DNA from: Aristolochia californica
Taxonomy: Eukaryota > Streptophyta > Magnoliopsida > Piperales > Aristolochiaceae
Assembly: GCA_029961685.1 (NCBI GenBank)
Contig: JARWKL010000007.1
Location: 20,469,013 to 20,533,012 of the forward strand
Direction of reading: 5' to 3'
DNA length: 64,000 bases
The position numbers and the translations under genes are program-made. Shown in pieces: positions 38,327-51,326 of the stretch (position 1 is the stretch's first letter; every line of letters starts with the position of its first letter). The notes below the pieces were generated by a model that was not told where the DNA came from, did not search any database, and saw nothing but the letters and a program-made list of their open reading frames with translations.

Positions 38327-41024
38327 GTGTTCATTTGTGGTGTGTGAATAGATATTTTTTATTTACATTAGTTATTTTTTTAAATATTTTCCACACATCA
38401 ACTATAAAATTTTTATTTTGTTGTGATCTTTTTTGCCTTTTTTGTTTACGGGATGAAGGGGGAGCGAAAACTCAAAGTTCTGATTTAAGAAAAAAGTGTA
38501 CATCTAAAATGGAAATGCACAATGCACAAATGTAGAGAGAGATATTTCCAAAGAGTGTCTGTATGTTTTAGGGATCGTATGCACTCTTTCGTTTTTAAAT
38601 CTAAGGTTTTGCAATCGTCGGGAAACGGGGGAGGCGGGCGATTTTTAACTGAGTGTTGAATTGTAATCCATAAGTCATTTCATACCAAAATATAGCCCGT
38701 TACGCATTACAACTAACTTTACAATGTCCTGTGATTGTTAGCTCAACTTTTTGAATATGGGCAAAATAATGGCTTGTTTGACTCGGGCAAATATCCCACC
38801 GCACGTTCACTTGAGAATTTAATAAGTTTTTGTTATTCTCTTTAAAAGCTTAGGCTCCATAGGTCATTTGAACCTTTAACATGTTTCTGGCATGCATACC
38901 CATTTTTAAAACATGTGTAGAAAAAATCTCCTTCATGTAAAATTCCAGGATATTAATTTAGGACTAGTGGAATTTCCCAAAATTGGATAACAAAACTTTT
39001 GTGTTCATTTGTGGTGAGTGAATAAAATTTCTTCATTTACTTTTTTTATTATTTTATACTTTTTCCATGCATCAACTATGAAATTTTCAGTTTGCTGTGA
39101 TCTATTTGCCTTTTTTGTTTACGGGATGAAGGGAGAGCGAAAAACTCGAAGTTTTCATTTCAGAAAAATGTGTACATCTGAAACGGAAACACACAATGCA
39201 CATATGTAGAGAGAGATAATTCCAAAGAGTGTCTGTAAGTTTTAGGGATTGTAAGCACCTTTTCGTTTTTATGTCTCAGGTTTTGCAATCGTCGGGAAAA
39301 ATGGGTTGCGGAGGATTTTTAACTGAGTGTTGAATTGCAATCCATAAGTCATTTCATACAAAAATATAGCCCGTTACGCATGATAAATCACATTACAATC
39401 ATCTATGATTAATTATGTCAGCTTTTTGCAAATGGGCAAAATAATGGCATGTTTGACTCGGGTAAATATCCCACCACAAGTTCACTTGAGAATTTAATGA
39501 GCGTTTGTTATTCTCTTTAAAAGCTTTGCATCCATAGCTCATTTGCATCTTTAACATGTTTCAAATATGCATATCCATTTTTAAAACATGTGCGGATGAA
39601 ATCTCTCTCTTGCAAAATTCCAAGCTATTAGGGTTAAACTAGTGGAATTTCCCAAACTTGGATAACAAAACTTTTGTGTTCATTTGTGGCGTGTGAATAA
39701 ATTTTCTTCATTTACTTTTTTTATTGTTTTAAACTTTTTCCGTACATTAACAATGAAATTTTCAGTTTGCAGTAAGCTTTTTGCCTTATTTGTTTTCAGG
39801 ATGAACGGAGAGCGAAAAGTGAAAGTTTTGATTTAAGAAAAAAGTGTACATCTAAAATAGAAAAGCACAATGCACAATTTTAGGGAGAGTTAATTCCAAA
39901 GAGTGTCTGTAATTTTTAGGGATTGTATGTTCTTTTTAGTTTTTATATCTCAGGTTTTGCAATCGTCGGGAAAAATTTGTGGCAGAGGATTTTTAACTGA
40001 GTGTTGATTTGCAATCCATAAGTCATTTCATATAAAAATATAGCCCGTTACGCATGATAAATCACATTACAATCATCTATGATTAATTATGTCAGCATTT
40101 TTCAAATGGGCAAAATAATGGCATGTTTGACTCGGGTAAATATTCCACCGCAAGTTCACTTGAGAATTTAATGAGCGTTTGTTATTCTCTTGAAAAGCTT
40201 TGCATCCATAGCTCATTTGCATCTTTAACATGTTTCAAATATACATATCCATTTTTAAAACATGTGTGGATGAAATCTCTTTCTTGCAAAATTCCAAGCT
40301 ATTAGGGTTAAACTAGTGGAATTTCCCAAACTTGGATAACAAAACTTTCGTGTTCATTTGTGGTGTGTGAATAAATTTTCTTCATTTAATTTTTCTATCG
40401 TTTTAAACTTTTTCCGTACATCAACTATGAAATTTTCAGTTTGCTGTGATCTATTTGCCTTTTTTGTTTAGGGGATGAAGGGAGAGCGAAAAATTCGAAT
40501 CTTTCATTTAGGAAAAATGTGTACATCTGAAACGGAAACGCACAATGCACATATGTAGAGACAGATAATTCCAAAGAGTGTCTGTAATTTTTAGGGATTG
40601 TAAGCACCTTTTCGTTTTTATGTCTCAGGTCTTGCAATCGTCGGGAAAAATGAGTTGCGGAGGATTTTTAACTGAGTGTTGAATTGTAATCCATAAGTCA
40701 TTTCATACAAAAATATAGCCCGGTACGCATGATAAATCACATTACAATCATCTATGATTAATTATGTCAGTTTTTTTCAAATGGGCAAAATAATGACATG
40801 TTTGACTCAGGTAAATATCCCACCGCAAGTTCCCTTGAGAATTTAATGAGCGTTTGTTATTCTCTTTAAAAGCTTTGCATCCATAGGTCATTTGCATCTT
40901 TAACATGTTTCAAACATGCATATCCATTTCAAAAACATGTGTGGATGAAATCTCTCTCTTGCAAAATTCCAAACTATTAGGGTTAAACTAGTGGAATTTC
41001 CCAAAATTGGATAACAAAACTTTT
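38327..41024. repeat. A-B-D-B2 block leading into the 'ca' chimera
   Basis: Unit starts: A 38327, B 39001, D 39676, B2 40350. It corresponds to 61420–64000, sharing the rare ACGCATTACAACTAAC, TTTAATAAGTTTTTG, ACTTTCGTGTTC and CTCAGGTCTTGC. Where a C would normally follow, a 231-bp C/A chimera starts at 41025. Confidence 0.9.
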
Positions 41025-41255
41025 GTGTTCATTTGTGTCGGGCAAATATCCCACTACACGTTCACTTGAGAATTTAATGAGCGTTTGTTATTCTCTTTAA
41101 AATCTTTGGCTCCATAGGTCATTTGAACCTTTAACATGTTTCTGGCATGCATACCCATTTTTAAAACATGTGTAGAAAAAATCTCCTTCATGTAAAATTC
41201 CAAGATATTAATTTAGGACTAGTGGGATTTCCCAAAATTGGATAACAAAACTTTT
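41025..41255. repeat. 231-bp C/A deletion chimera ('ca'), copy 1
   Basis: The unit starts with 14 bases of a C front (GTGTTCATTTGTGT) and joins at 41039 to the last 217 bases of an A unit, beginning CGGGCAAATATCCCAC. An intact C-A pair is about 1,349 bp, so about 1.12 kb is missing. C has TGGGC and A has CGGGC at the joint, a four-base GGGC homology. Confidence 0.92.
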
Positions 41256-43280
41256 GTGTTCATTTGTGGTGTGTGAATAAATTTTCTTCATTTACTTTTT
41301 TTTATTGTTTTAAACTTTTTCCGTACATCAACTATGAAATTTTTAGTTTGCTGCGATCTATTTGCCGTTTTTGTTTACGGGATGAAGGGAGAGCGAAAAA
41401 CTCGAAGTTTTGATTTAAGAAAAATGTGTACATATGAAACGGAAACGCACAATGCACATATGTAGAGAGAGATAATTCCAAAGAGTGTCTGTAATTTTTA
41501 GGGATTGTAAGCAACTTTTCATTTTTATGTCTCAGGTTTTGCAATCGTCGGGAAAAATGGGTTGCGGAGGATTTTTAACTGAGTGTTGAATTGTAATCCA
41601 TAAGTCATTTCATACAAAAATATAGCCCGGTACGCATGATAAATCACATTACAATCATCTATGATTAATTATGTCAGCTTTTTGCAAATGGGCAAAATAA
41701 TGGCATGTTTGACTCGGGTAAATATCCCACCACAAGTTCACTTGAGAATTTAATGAGCGTTTGTTATTCTCTTTGAAAGCTTTGCATCCATAGCTTATTT
41801 GCATTTTTAACATGTTTCAAATATGCATATCCATTTTTAAAACATGTGCGGATGAAATCTCTCTCTTGTAAAATTCCAAGCCATTCGGGTTAAACTAGTG
41901 GAATTTCCAAAACTTGGATAACAAAACTTTTTTGTTCATTTGTGGTGTGTGAATAAATTTTCTTCATTTACTTTTTTTATTGTTTTAAACTTTTTCCGTA
42001 CATTAACTATGAAATTTTCAGTTTGCTGTAAGCTTTTTGCCTTGTTTGTTTTCGGGATGAACGAAGAGCGAAAAGTGAAAGTTTTGATTTAAGAAAAATG
42101 TGTACTTCTAAAATGGAAAAGCACAATGCACAATTATAGGGAGATTTAATTCCAAAGAGTGTCTGTAATTTTTAGGGATTGTAAGTTGTTTTTAGTTTTT
42201 ATATCTCAGGTTTTGCAATCGTTGGGAAAAATTTGTGGCAGAGGATTTTTAACTGAGTGTTGATTTGCAATCCATAAGTCATTTCATACAAAAATATAGC
42301 CCGTTACGCATGATAAATCACATTACAATCATCTATGATTAATTATGTCAGCATTTTTCAAATGGGCAAAATAATGGCATGTTTGACTCGGGTAAATATT
42401 CCACCGCAAGTTCACTTGAGAATTTAATGAGCGTTTGTTATTCTCTTGAAAAGCTTTGCATCCATAGCTCATTTGCATCTTTAACATGTTTCAAATATAC
42501 ATATCCATTTTTAAAACATGTGTGGATGAAATCTCTTTCTTGCAAAATTCCAAGCTATTAGGGTTAAACTAGTGGAATTTCCCAAACTTGGATAACAAAA
42601 CTTTCGTGTTCATTTGTGGTGTGTGAATAAATTTTCTTCATTTAATTTTTCTATCGTTTTAAACTTTTTCCGTACATCAACTATGAAATTTTCAGTTTGC
42701 TGTGATCTATTTGCCTTTTTTGTTTAGGGGATGAAGGGAGAGCGAAAAATTCGAATCTTTCATTTAAGAAAAATGTGTACATCTGAAACGGAAACGCACA
42801 ATGCACATATGTAGAGACAGATAATTCCAAAGAGTGTCTGTAATTTTTAGGGATTGTAAGCACCTTTTCGTTTTTATGTCTCAGGTCTTGCAATCGTCGG
42901 GAAAAATGGGTTGCGGAGGATTTTTAACTGAGTGTTGAATTGTAATCCATAAGTCATTTCATACAAAAATATAGCCCGGTACGCATGATAAATCACATTA
43001 CAATCATCTATGATTAATTATGTCAGTTTTTTTCAAATGGGCAAAATAATGACATGTTTGACTCAGGTAAATATCCCACCGCAAGTTCCCTTGAGAATTT
43101 AATGAGCGTTTGTTATTCTCTTTAAAAGCTTTGCATCCATAGGTCATTTGCATCTTTAACATGTTTCAAACATGCATATCCATTTCAAAAACATGTGTGG
43201 ATGAAATCTCTCTCTTGCAAAATTCCAAACTATTAGGGTTAAACTAGTGGAATTTCCCAAAATTGGATAACAAAACTTTT
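41025..43280. repeat. ca-B-D-B2 higher-order unit, 2,256 bp, copy 1
   Basis: Unit starts: ca 41025, B 41256, D 41932, B2 42606. The chimera has replaced the C-A pair and created a new 2,256-bp period. The next copy starts exactly 2,256 bp later. Confidence 0.92.
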
Positions 43281-43511
43281 GTGTTCATTTGTGTCGGGCA
43301 AATATCCCACTACACGTTCACTTGAGAATTTAATGAGCGTTTGTTATTCTCTTTAAAATCTTTGGCTCCATAGGTCATTTGAACCTTTAACATGTTTCTG
43401 GCATGCATACCCATTTTTAAAACATGTGTAGAAAAAATCTCCTTCATGTAAAATTCCAAGATATTAATTTAGGACTAGTGGGATTTCCCAAAATTGGATA
43501 ACAAAACTTTT
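43281..43511. repeat. 'ca' chimera, copy 2
   Basis: Same joint and same 231-bp length as copy 1, with the same CACTACACGTTC variant after the joint. Confidence 0.92.
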
Positions 43512-45536
43512 GTGTTCATTTGTGGTGTGTGAATAAATTTTCTTCATTTACTTTTTTTTATTGTTTTAAACTTTTTCCGTACATCAACTATGAAATTTTT
43601 AGTTTGCTGCGATCTATTTGCCGTTTTTGTTTACGGGATGAAGGGAGAGCGAAAAACTCGAAGTTTTGATTTAAGAAAAATGTGTACATATGAAACGGAA
43701 ACGCACAATGCACATATGTAGAGAGAGATAATTCCAAAGAGTGTCTGTAATTTTTAGGGATTGTAAGCAACTTTTCATTTTTATGTCTCAGGTTTTGCAA
43801 TCGTCGGGAAAAATGGGTTGCGGAGGATTTTTAACTGAGTGTTGAATTGTAATCCATAAGTCATTTCATACAAAAATATAGCCCGGTACGCATGATAAAT
43901 CACATTACAATCATCTATGATTAATTATGTCAGCTTTTTGCAAATGGGCAAAATAATGGCATGTTTGACTCGGGTAAATATCCCACCACAAGTTCACTTG
44001 AGAATTTAATGAGCGTTTGTTATTCTCTTTGAAAGCTTTGCATCCATAGCTTATTTGCATTTTTAACATGTTTCAAATATGCATATCCATTTTTAAAACA
44101 TGTGCGGATGAAATCTCTCTCTTGTAAAATTCCAAGCCATTCGGGTTAAACTAGTGGAATTTCCAAAACTTGGATAACAAAACTTTTGTGTTCATTTGTG
44201 GTGTGTGAATAAATTTTCTTCATTTACTTTTTTTATTGTTTTAAACTTTTTCCGTACATTAACTATGAAATTTTCAGTTTGCTGTAAGCTTTTTGCCTTG
44301 TTTGTTTTCGGGATGAACGAAGAGCGAAAAGTGAAAGTTTTGATTTAAGAAAAATGTGTACTTCTAAAATGGAAAAGCACAATGCACAATTATAGGGAGA
44401 TTTAATTCCAAAGAGTGTCTGTAATTTTTAGGGATTGTAAGTTGTTTTTAGTTTTTATATCTCAGGTTTTGCAATCGTCGGGAAAAATTTGTGGCTGAGG
44501 ATTTTTAACTGAGTGTTGATTTGCAATCCATAAGTCATTTCATACAAAAATATAGCCCGTTACGCATGATAAATCACATTACAATCATCTATGATTAATT
44601 ATGTCAGCCTTTTTCAAATGGGCAAAATAATGGCATGTTTGACTCGGGTAAATATTCCACCGCAAGTTCACTTGAGAATTTAATGAGCGTTTGTTATTCT
44701 CTTGAAAAGCTTTGCATCCATAGCTCATTTGCATCTTTAACATGTTTCAAATATGCATATCCATTTTTAAAACATGTGTGGATGAAATCTCTTTCTTGCA
44801 AAATTCCAAGCTATTAGGGTTAAACTAGTGGAATTTCCCAAACTTGGATAACAAAACTTTTGTGTTCATTTGTGGTGTGTGAATAAATTTTCTTCATTTA
44901 ATTTCTTTATCGTTTTAAACTTTTTCCGTACATCAACTATGAAATTTTCAGTTTGCTGTGATCTATTTGCCTTTTTTGTTTAGGGGATGAAGGGAGAGCG
45001 AAAAACTCGAAGTTTTGATTTCAGAAAAATGTGTACATCTGAAACGGAAACGCACAATGCACATATGTAGAGAGAGATAATTCCAAAGAGTGTCTGTAAT
45101 TTTTAGGGATTGTAAGCACCTTTTTGTTTTTAAATCTCAGGTTTTGCAATCGTCGGGAAAAATGGGTTGCGGAGGATTTTTAACTGAGTGTTGAATTGCA
45201 ATCCATAAGTCATTTCATACAAAAATATAGCCCGTTATGCATGATAAATCACATTACAATCATCTATGATTAATTATGTCAGTTTTTTTCAAATGGGCAA
45301 AATAATGACATGTTTGACTCGGGTAAATATCCCACCGCAAGTTCACTTGAGAATTTAATGAGCGTTTGTTATTCTCTTTAAAAGCTTTGCATCCATAGGT
45401 CATTTGCATCTTTAACATGTTTCAAACATGCATATCCATTTCAAAAACATGTGTGGATGAAATCTCTCTCTTGCAAAATTCCAAACTATTAGGGTAAAAC
45501 TAGTGGAATTTCCCAAAATTGGATAACAAAACTTTT
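43281..45536. repeat. ca-B-D-B2 higher-order unit, 2,256 bp, copy 2
   Basis: Unit starts: ca 43281, B 43512, D 44188, B2 44862. It is nearly the same as copy 1 until about 44,490, where GTGGCTGAGG replaces GTGGCAGAGG. The B2 at 44862 is mosaic: TTTAGGGGATG as in B2, but AAAAACTCGAAG and GATTTCAG as in certain B units. Confidence 0.9.
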
Positions 45537-45767
45537 GTGTTCATTTGTGTCGGGCAAATATCCCACTGCACGTTCACTTGAGAATTTAATGAGCGTTTGT
45601 TATTCGCTTTAAAATCTTTGGCTCCAAAGGTCATTTGAACCTTTAACATGTTTCTGGCATGCATACCCATTTTTAAAACATGTGTAGAAAAAATCTCCTT
45701 CATGTAAAATTCCAAGATATTAATTTAGGACTAGTGGAATTTCCCAAAATTGGAGAACAAAACTTTT
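45537..45767. repeat. 'ca' chimera, copy 3
   Basis: Same joint and length, but with CACTGCACGTTC, TTATTCGCTTTAAAATC and CTCCAAAGGTC. These separate it, with copy 4, from copies 1 and 2. Confidence 0.92.
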
Positions 45768-47751
45768 GTGTTCATTTGTGGTGTGTGAATAAATTTTCTT
45801 CATTTACTTTTTTTATTGTTTTAAACTTTTTCCGTACATCAACTATGAAATTTTTAGTTTGCTGTGATCTATTTGCCTTTTTTGTTTACGGGATGAAGGG
45901 AGAGCGAAAAACTCGAAGTTTTGATTTAAGAAAAATGTGTACATCTGAAACGGAAACGCACAATGCACATATGTAGAGAGAGATAATTCCAAAGAGTGTC
46001 TGTAATTTTTAGGGATTGTAAGCACCTTCTCATTTTTATGTCTCAGGTTTTGCAATCGTCAGGAAAAATGGGTTGCGGAGGATTTTAACTGAGTGTTGAA
46101 TTGTAATCCATAAGTCATTTCATACAAAAATATAGCCCGGTACGCATGATAAATCACATTACAATCATCTATGATTAATTATGTCAGCTTTTTGCAAATG
46201 GGCAAAATAATGGCATGTTTGACTCGGGTAAATATCCCACCACAAGTTCACTTGAGAATTTAATGAGCGTTTGTTATTCTCTTTGAAAGCTTTGCATCCA
46301 TAGCTCATTTGCATTTTTAACATGTTTCAAATATGCATATCCATTTTTAAAACTTGTGCAGATGAAATCTCTCTCTTGCAAAATTCCAAGCCATTAGGGT
46401 TAAACTAGTGGAATTTCCAAAACTTGGATAACAAAACTTTTGTGTTCATTTGTGGTGTGTGAATAAATTTTCTTCATTTACTTTTTTTATTGTTTTAAAC
46501 TTTTTCCGTACATTAACTATGAAATTTTCAGTTTGCTGTAAGCTTTTTGCCTTGTTTGTTTTCAGGATGAACGGAGAGCGAAAAGTGAAAGTTTTGATTT
46601 AAGAAAAATGTGTACATCTAAAATGGAAAAGCACAATGCACAATTGTAGGGAGAGTTAATTCCAAAGAGTGTCTGTAATTTTTAGGGATTGTAAGTTCTT
46701 TTTAGTTTTTATATCTCAATTAACTGAGTGTTGAATTGCAATCCATAAGTCATTTCATAGCGAAATATAGCCCGTTACGCATGATAAATCACATTATAAT
46801 CATCTATGATTAATTATGTCGGCTTTTTGCAAATGGGCAAAATAATGGCATGTTTGACTCGGATAAATATTCCACCGCAAGTTCACTTGAGAGTTTAATG
46901 AGCGTTTGTTATTCTCTTTAAAAGCTTTGCATCCATAGCTCATTTGCATCTTTAACATGTTTCAAATATGCATATCCATTTTTAAAACATGTGTGGATGA
47001 AATCTCTCTCTTGCAAAATTCTAAGCTATTAGGGTTAAACTAGTGGAATTTCCCAAACTTGGATAACAAAACTTTTGTGTTCATTTGTGGTGTGCGAATA
47101 AATTTTCTTCATTTACGTTTTTTATCGTTTTAAACTTTTTCCATACATCAACTATGAAATTTTCAATTTGCTGTGATCTATTTGCCTTTTTTGTTTAGGG
47201 GATAAAGAGAGAGCGAAAAATTCGAATATTTGATTTAAGAAAAATGTCTACATCTGAAACGGAAACGAACAATGCACATATGTAGAGAGAGATAATTCCA
47301 AAGAGTGTCTGTAATTTTTAGGGATTGTAAGCACCTTCTCATTTTTATGTCTCAGGTTTTGCAATCGTCGGGAAAAATGGGTTGCGGAGGATTTTTAACT
47401 GAGTGTTGAATTGTAATCCATAAGTCATTTCATACAAAAATATAGCCCGGTACGCATGATAAATCACATTACAATCATCTATGATTAATTATGTCAGCTT
47501 TTTGCAAATGGGCAAAATAATGGCATGTTTGACTCGGGTAAATATCCCACCACAAGTTCACTTGAGAATTTAATGAGCGTTTGTTATTCTCTTTGAAAGC
47601 TTTGCATCCATAGCTTATTTGCATTTTTAACATGTTTCAAATATGCATATCCATTTTTAAAACATGTGCGGATGAAATCTCTCTCTTGTAAAATTCCAAG
47701 CCATTCGGGTTAAACTAGTGGAATTTCCAAAACTTGGATAACAAAACTTTT
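45537..47751. repeat. ca-B-D-B2 unit, third copy, with a 39-bp deletion
   Basis: Unit starts: ca 45537, B 45768, D 46442, B2 47077. The D unit is 635 bp because ATATCTCAA at about 46,719 joins directly to TTAACTGAG; 39 bp present in the related D near 49,580–49,625 are missing. The B2 front changes to a B back near 47,336–47,344, which is also the edge of the 3,564-bp duplication. Confidence 0.9.
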
Positions 47752-50700
47752 GTGTTCATTTGTGGTGTGTGAATAAATTTTCTTCATTTACTTTTTTTAT
47801 TGTTTTAAACTTTTTCCGTACATTAACTATGAAATTTTCAGTTTGCTGTAAGCTTTTTGCCTTGTTTGTTTTCGGGATGAACGAAGAGCGAAAAGTGAAA
47901 GTTTTGATTTAAGAAAAATGTGTACTTCTAAAATGGAAAAGCACAATGCACAATTATAGGGAGATTTAATTCCAAAGAGTGTCTGTAATTTTTAGGGATT
48001 GTAAGTTGTTTTTAGTTTTTATATCTCAGGTTTTGCAATCGTCGGGAAAAATTTGTGGCTGAGGATTTTTAACTGAGTGTTGATTTGCAATCCATAAGTC
48101 ATTTCATACAAAAATATAGCCCGTTACGCATGATAAATCACATTACAATCATCTATGATTAATTATGTCAGCCTTTTTCAAATGGGCAAAATAATGGCAT
48201 GTTTGACTCGGGTAAATATTCCACCGCAAGTTCACTTGAGAATTTAATGAGCGTTTGTTATTCTCTTGAAAAGCTTTGCATCCATAGCTCATTTGCATCT
48301 TTAACATGTTTCAAATATGCATATCCATTTTTAAAACATGTGTGGATGAAATCTCTTTCTTGCAAAATTCCAAGCTATTAGGGTTAAACTAGTGGAATTT
48401 CCCAAACTTGGATAACAAAACTTTTGTGTTCATTTGTGGTGTGTGAATAAATTTTCTTCATTTAATTTCTTTATCGTTTTAAACTTTTTCCGTACATCAA
48501 CTATGAAATTTTCAGTTTGCTGTGATCTATTTGCCTTTTTTGTTTAGGGGATGAAGGGAGAGCGAAAAACTCGAAGTTTTGATTTCAGAAAAATGTGTAC
48601 ATCTGAAACGGAAACGCACAATGCACATATGTAGAGAGAGATAATTCCAAAGAGTGTCTGTAATTTTTAGGGATTGTAAGCACCTTTTTGTTTTTAAATC
48701 TCAGGTTTTGCAATCGTCGGGAAAAATGGGTTGCGGAGGATTTTTAACTGAGTGTTGAATTGCAATCCATAAGTCATTTCATACAAAAATATAGCCCGTT
48801 ATGCATGATAAATCACATTACAATCATCTATGATTAATTATGTCAGTTTTTTTCAAATGGGCAAAATAATGACATGTTTGACTCGGGTAAATATCCCACC
48901 GCAAGTTCACTTGAGAATTTAATGAGCGTTTGTTATTCTCTTTAAAAGCTTTGCATCCATAGGTCATTTGCATCTTTAACATGTTTCAAACATGCATATC
49001 CATTTCAAAAACATGTGTGGATGAAATCTCTCTCTTGCAAAATTCCAAACTATTAGGGTAAAACTAGTGGAATTTCCCAAAATTGGATAACAAAACTTTT
49101 GTGTTCATTTGTGTCGGGCAAATATCCCACTGCACGTTCACTTGAGAATTTAATGAGCGTTTGTTATTCGCTTTAAAATCTTTGGCTCCAAAGGTCATTT
49201 GAACCTTTAACATGTTTCTGGCATGCATACCCATTTTTAAAACATGTGTAGAAAAAATCTCCTTCATGTAAAATTCCAAGATATTAATTTAGGACTAGTG
49301 GAATTTCCCAAAATTGGAGAACAAAACTTTTGTGTTCATTTACTTTTTTTATTGTTTTAAACTTTTTCCGTACATTAACTATGAAATTTTCAGTTTGCTG
49401 TAAGCTTTTTGCCTTGTTTGTTTTCAGGATGAACGGAGAGCGAAAAGTGAAAGTTTTGATTTAAGAAAAATGTGTACATCTAAAATGGAAAAGCACAATG
49501 CACAATTGTAGGGAGAGTTAATTCCAAAGAGTGTCTGTAATTTTTAGGGATTGTAAGTTCTTTTTAGTTTTTATATCTCAAGTTTTGCAATCGTCGGGAA
49601 AAATTGGTGGCAGAGGATTTTTAACTGAGTGTTGAATTGCAATCCATAAGTCATTTCATAGCGAAATATAGCCCGTTACGCATGATAAATCACATTATAA
49701 TCATCTATGATTAATTATGTCGGCTTTTTGCAAATGGGCAAAATAATGGCATGTTTGACTCGGATAAATATTCCACCGCAAGTTCACTTGAGAGTTTAAT
49801 GAGCGTTTGTTATTCTCTTTAAAAGCTTTGCATCCATAGCTCATTTGCATCTTTAACATGTTTCAAATATGCATATCCATTTTTAAAACATGTGTGGATG
49901 AAATCTCTCTCTTGCAAAATTCTAAGCTATTAGGGTTAAACTAGTGGAATTTCCCAAACTTGGATAACAAAACTTTTGTGTTCATTTGTGGTGTGTGAAT
50001 AAATTTTCTTCATTTACGTTTTTTATCGTTTTAAACTTTTTCCATACATCAACTATGAAATTTTCAATTTGCTGTGATCTATTTGCCTTTTTTGTTTAGG
50101 GGATAAAGAGAGAGCGAAAAATTCGAATATTTGATTTAAGAAAAATGTCTACATCTGAAACGGAAACGAACAATGCACATATGTAGAGAGAGATAATTCC
50201 AAAGAGTGTCTGTAATTTTTAGGGATTGTAAGCACCTTTTCATTTTTAAATCTCAGGTTTTGCAATCGTCGGGAAAAATGGGTTGCGAAGGATTTTTTAC
50301 TGAGTGTTGAATTGCAATCCATAAGTCATTTCATACAAAAATACAGCCCGTTATGCATGATAAATCACATTACAATCATCTATGATTAATTATGTCAGCT
50401 TTTTGCAAATGGGCAACATAATGACATGTTTGACTCGGGTAAATATCCCACCGCAAGTTCACTTGAGAATTTAATGAACGTTTGTTATTCTCTTTAAAAG
50501 CTTTGCATCCATAGCTCATTTGTATCTTTAACATGTTTCAAACATGCATATCCATTTTAAAAACATATGTGGCTGAAATCTCTCTCTTGCAAAATTCCAA
50601 GCTATTAGGGTTAAACTAGTGGAATTTCCCAAAATTGGATAACAAAACTTTTGTGTTCATTTGTGTTGGGCGAATAAATTTTCTTTATTTATATTTTTTA

Positions 50701-51326
50701 TTGTTTTAAATTTTTTCCATACATCAATTATAAAATTTTCTTTTTGTTGTAAGCTTTTTGCCTTGTTTGTTTTCGGGATGAAGGGAGAGCGAAAAGTCAA
50801 AGTTTTGATTTAAGAAAAAAGTGTACATCTAAAATGGAAAAGCACAATGCACAATTGTAGGGAGAGATAACTCCAAAGAGTGTCTGTAATTTCTAGGGAC
50901 TGTAAGCTCTTTTTAGTTTTTATATCTCAGGTTTTGCAATCGTCGGGAAAAATTGGTGGCAGAGGATTTTTAACTGAGTGTTGAATTGCAATCCATAAGT
51001 CATTTCATACAAATATATAGCCCGTTACGCATGATAAATCACTTTACAATCATCTATGATTGTTAGATCACATTTTTGAAAATGGGCAAAATAATGACTT
51101 GTTAGACTCGGGTAAATATCCCACCGCACGTTCACTTGAGAATTTAATGAGCGTTTTTTATTCTCGTTAAAAGCTTTGGATCCATAAGTCATTTGAATCT
51201 TTAACACGTTTCATGCATGCATATCCACTTTTAAAACATGTGTAGAAAAAATCACCTTCATGTAAAATTCCAAGCTTAATAGGGTTAGACTAATGGAATT
51301 TCCCAAACTTGGATAACAAAACTTTT
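47752..51326. repeat. D-B2-ca-D-B2-C segment
   Basis: Unit starts: D 47752, B2 48426, ca 49101, D 49332, B2 49978, C 50653. The B unit expected after ca is absent. At 49332 GTGTTCATTT joins to ACTTTTTTTATTG of the D front, lacking the 28 bases between two CATTT words, so that D is 646 bp. The C at 50653 restores the normal order and shares TTTCTAGGGACTG with the C at 26904. Confidence 0.9.
49101..49331. repeat. 'ca' chimera, copy 4
   Basis: Shares all the variants of copy 3. It lies inside the duplicated 3,564-bp segment, which explains the match. Confidence 0.92.

Larger units (their letters stand above)
26229..41024. repeat. Large duplicated segment, copy 1
   Basis: Units from 26229 to 41024 correspond in order to units from 49978 to the window end. 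Offsets are about 23,748 bp (26.2–28.9 kb), 22,395–22,425 bp (30.9–37.9 kb) and 23,082–23,093 bp (38.3–41.0 kb). The steps match visible gains or losses of one or two monomers. Shared rare variants include GTTGGACTGGGGTA (36,083 and 58,503), CATCAACTGAAATT (37,052 and 59,472) and CATTACAACTAAC (38,705 and 61,798). Confidence 0.88.
39960..44471. repeat. Near-identical 2,256-bp tandem pair
   Basis: Copies about 39,960–42,215 and 42,216–44,471 differ at only a few sites where I compared them directly, for example ATTTAGGAAAA against ATTTAAGAAAA at about 40,508 and 42,764, and ATGAGTTGCGG against ATGGGTTGCGG. Upstream of about 39,960 the D units differ more (GTATGTTC against GTAAGTTG), which sets the left edge. 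Confidence 0.85.
43780..50236. repeat. 3,564-bp tandem duplication; second copy lost ~700 bp
   Basis: The first copy is about 43,780–47,343, the second about 47,344–50,236. For about 2 kb (43,780–45,767 and 47,344–49,331) I saw no differences in the stretches compared, including the rare CCATTCGGG, AGGGTAAAAC and TATTCGCTTT. The second copy then skips a B unit (702 bp) and resumes, matching 46,470–47,335. The 39-bp deletion at 46,719 is only in the first copy. Confidence 0.85.

Noticed and set aside
39960..50236. The near-identical copies as an assembly error.
   Set aside because: Not fully excluded. Copy-specific changes (39-bp and 702-bp losses, single-base differences) argue for real copies; spanning long reads would decide.
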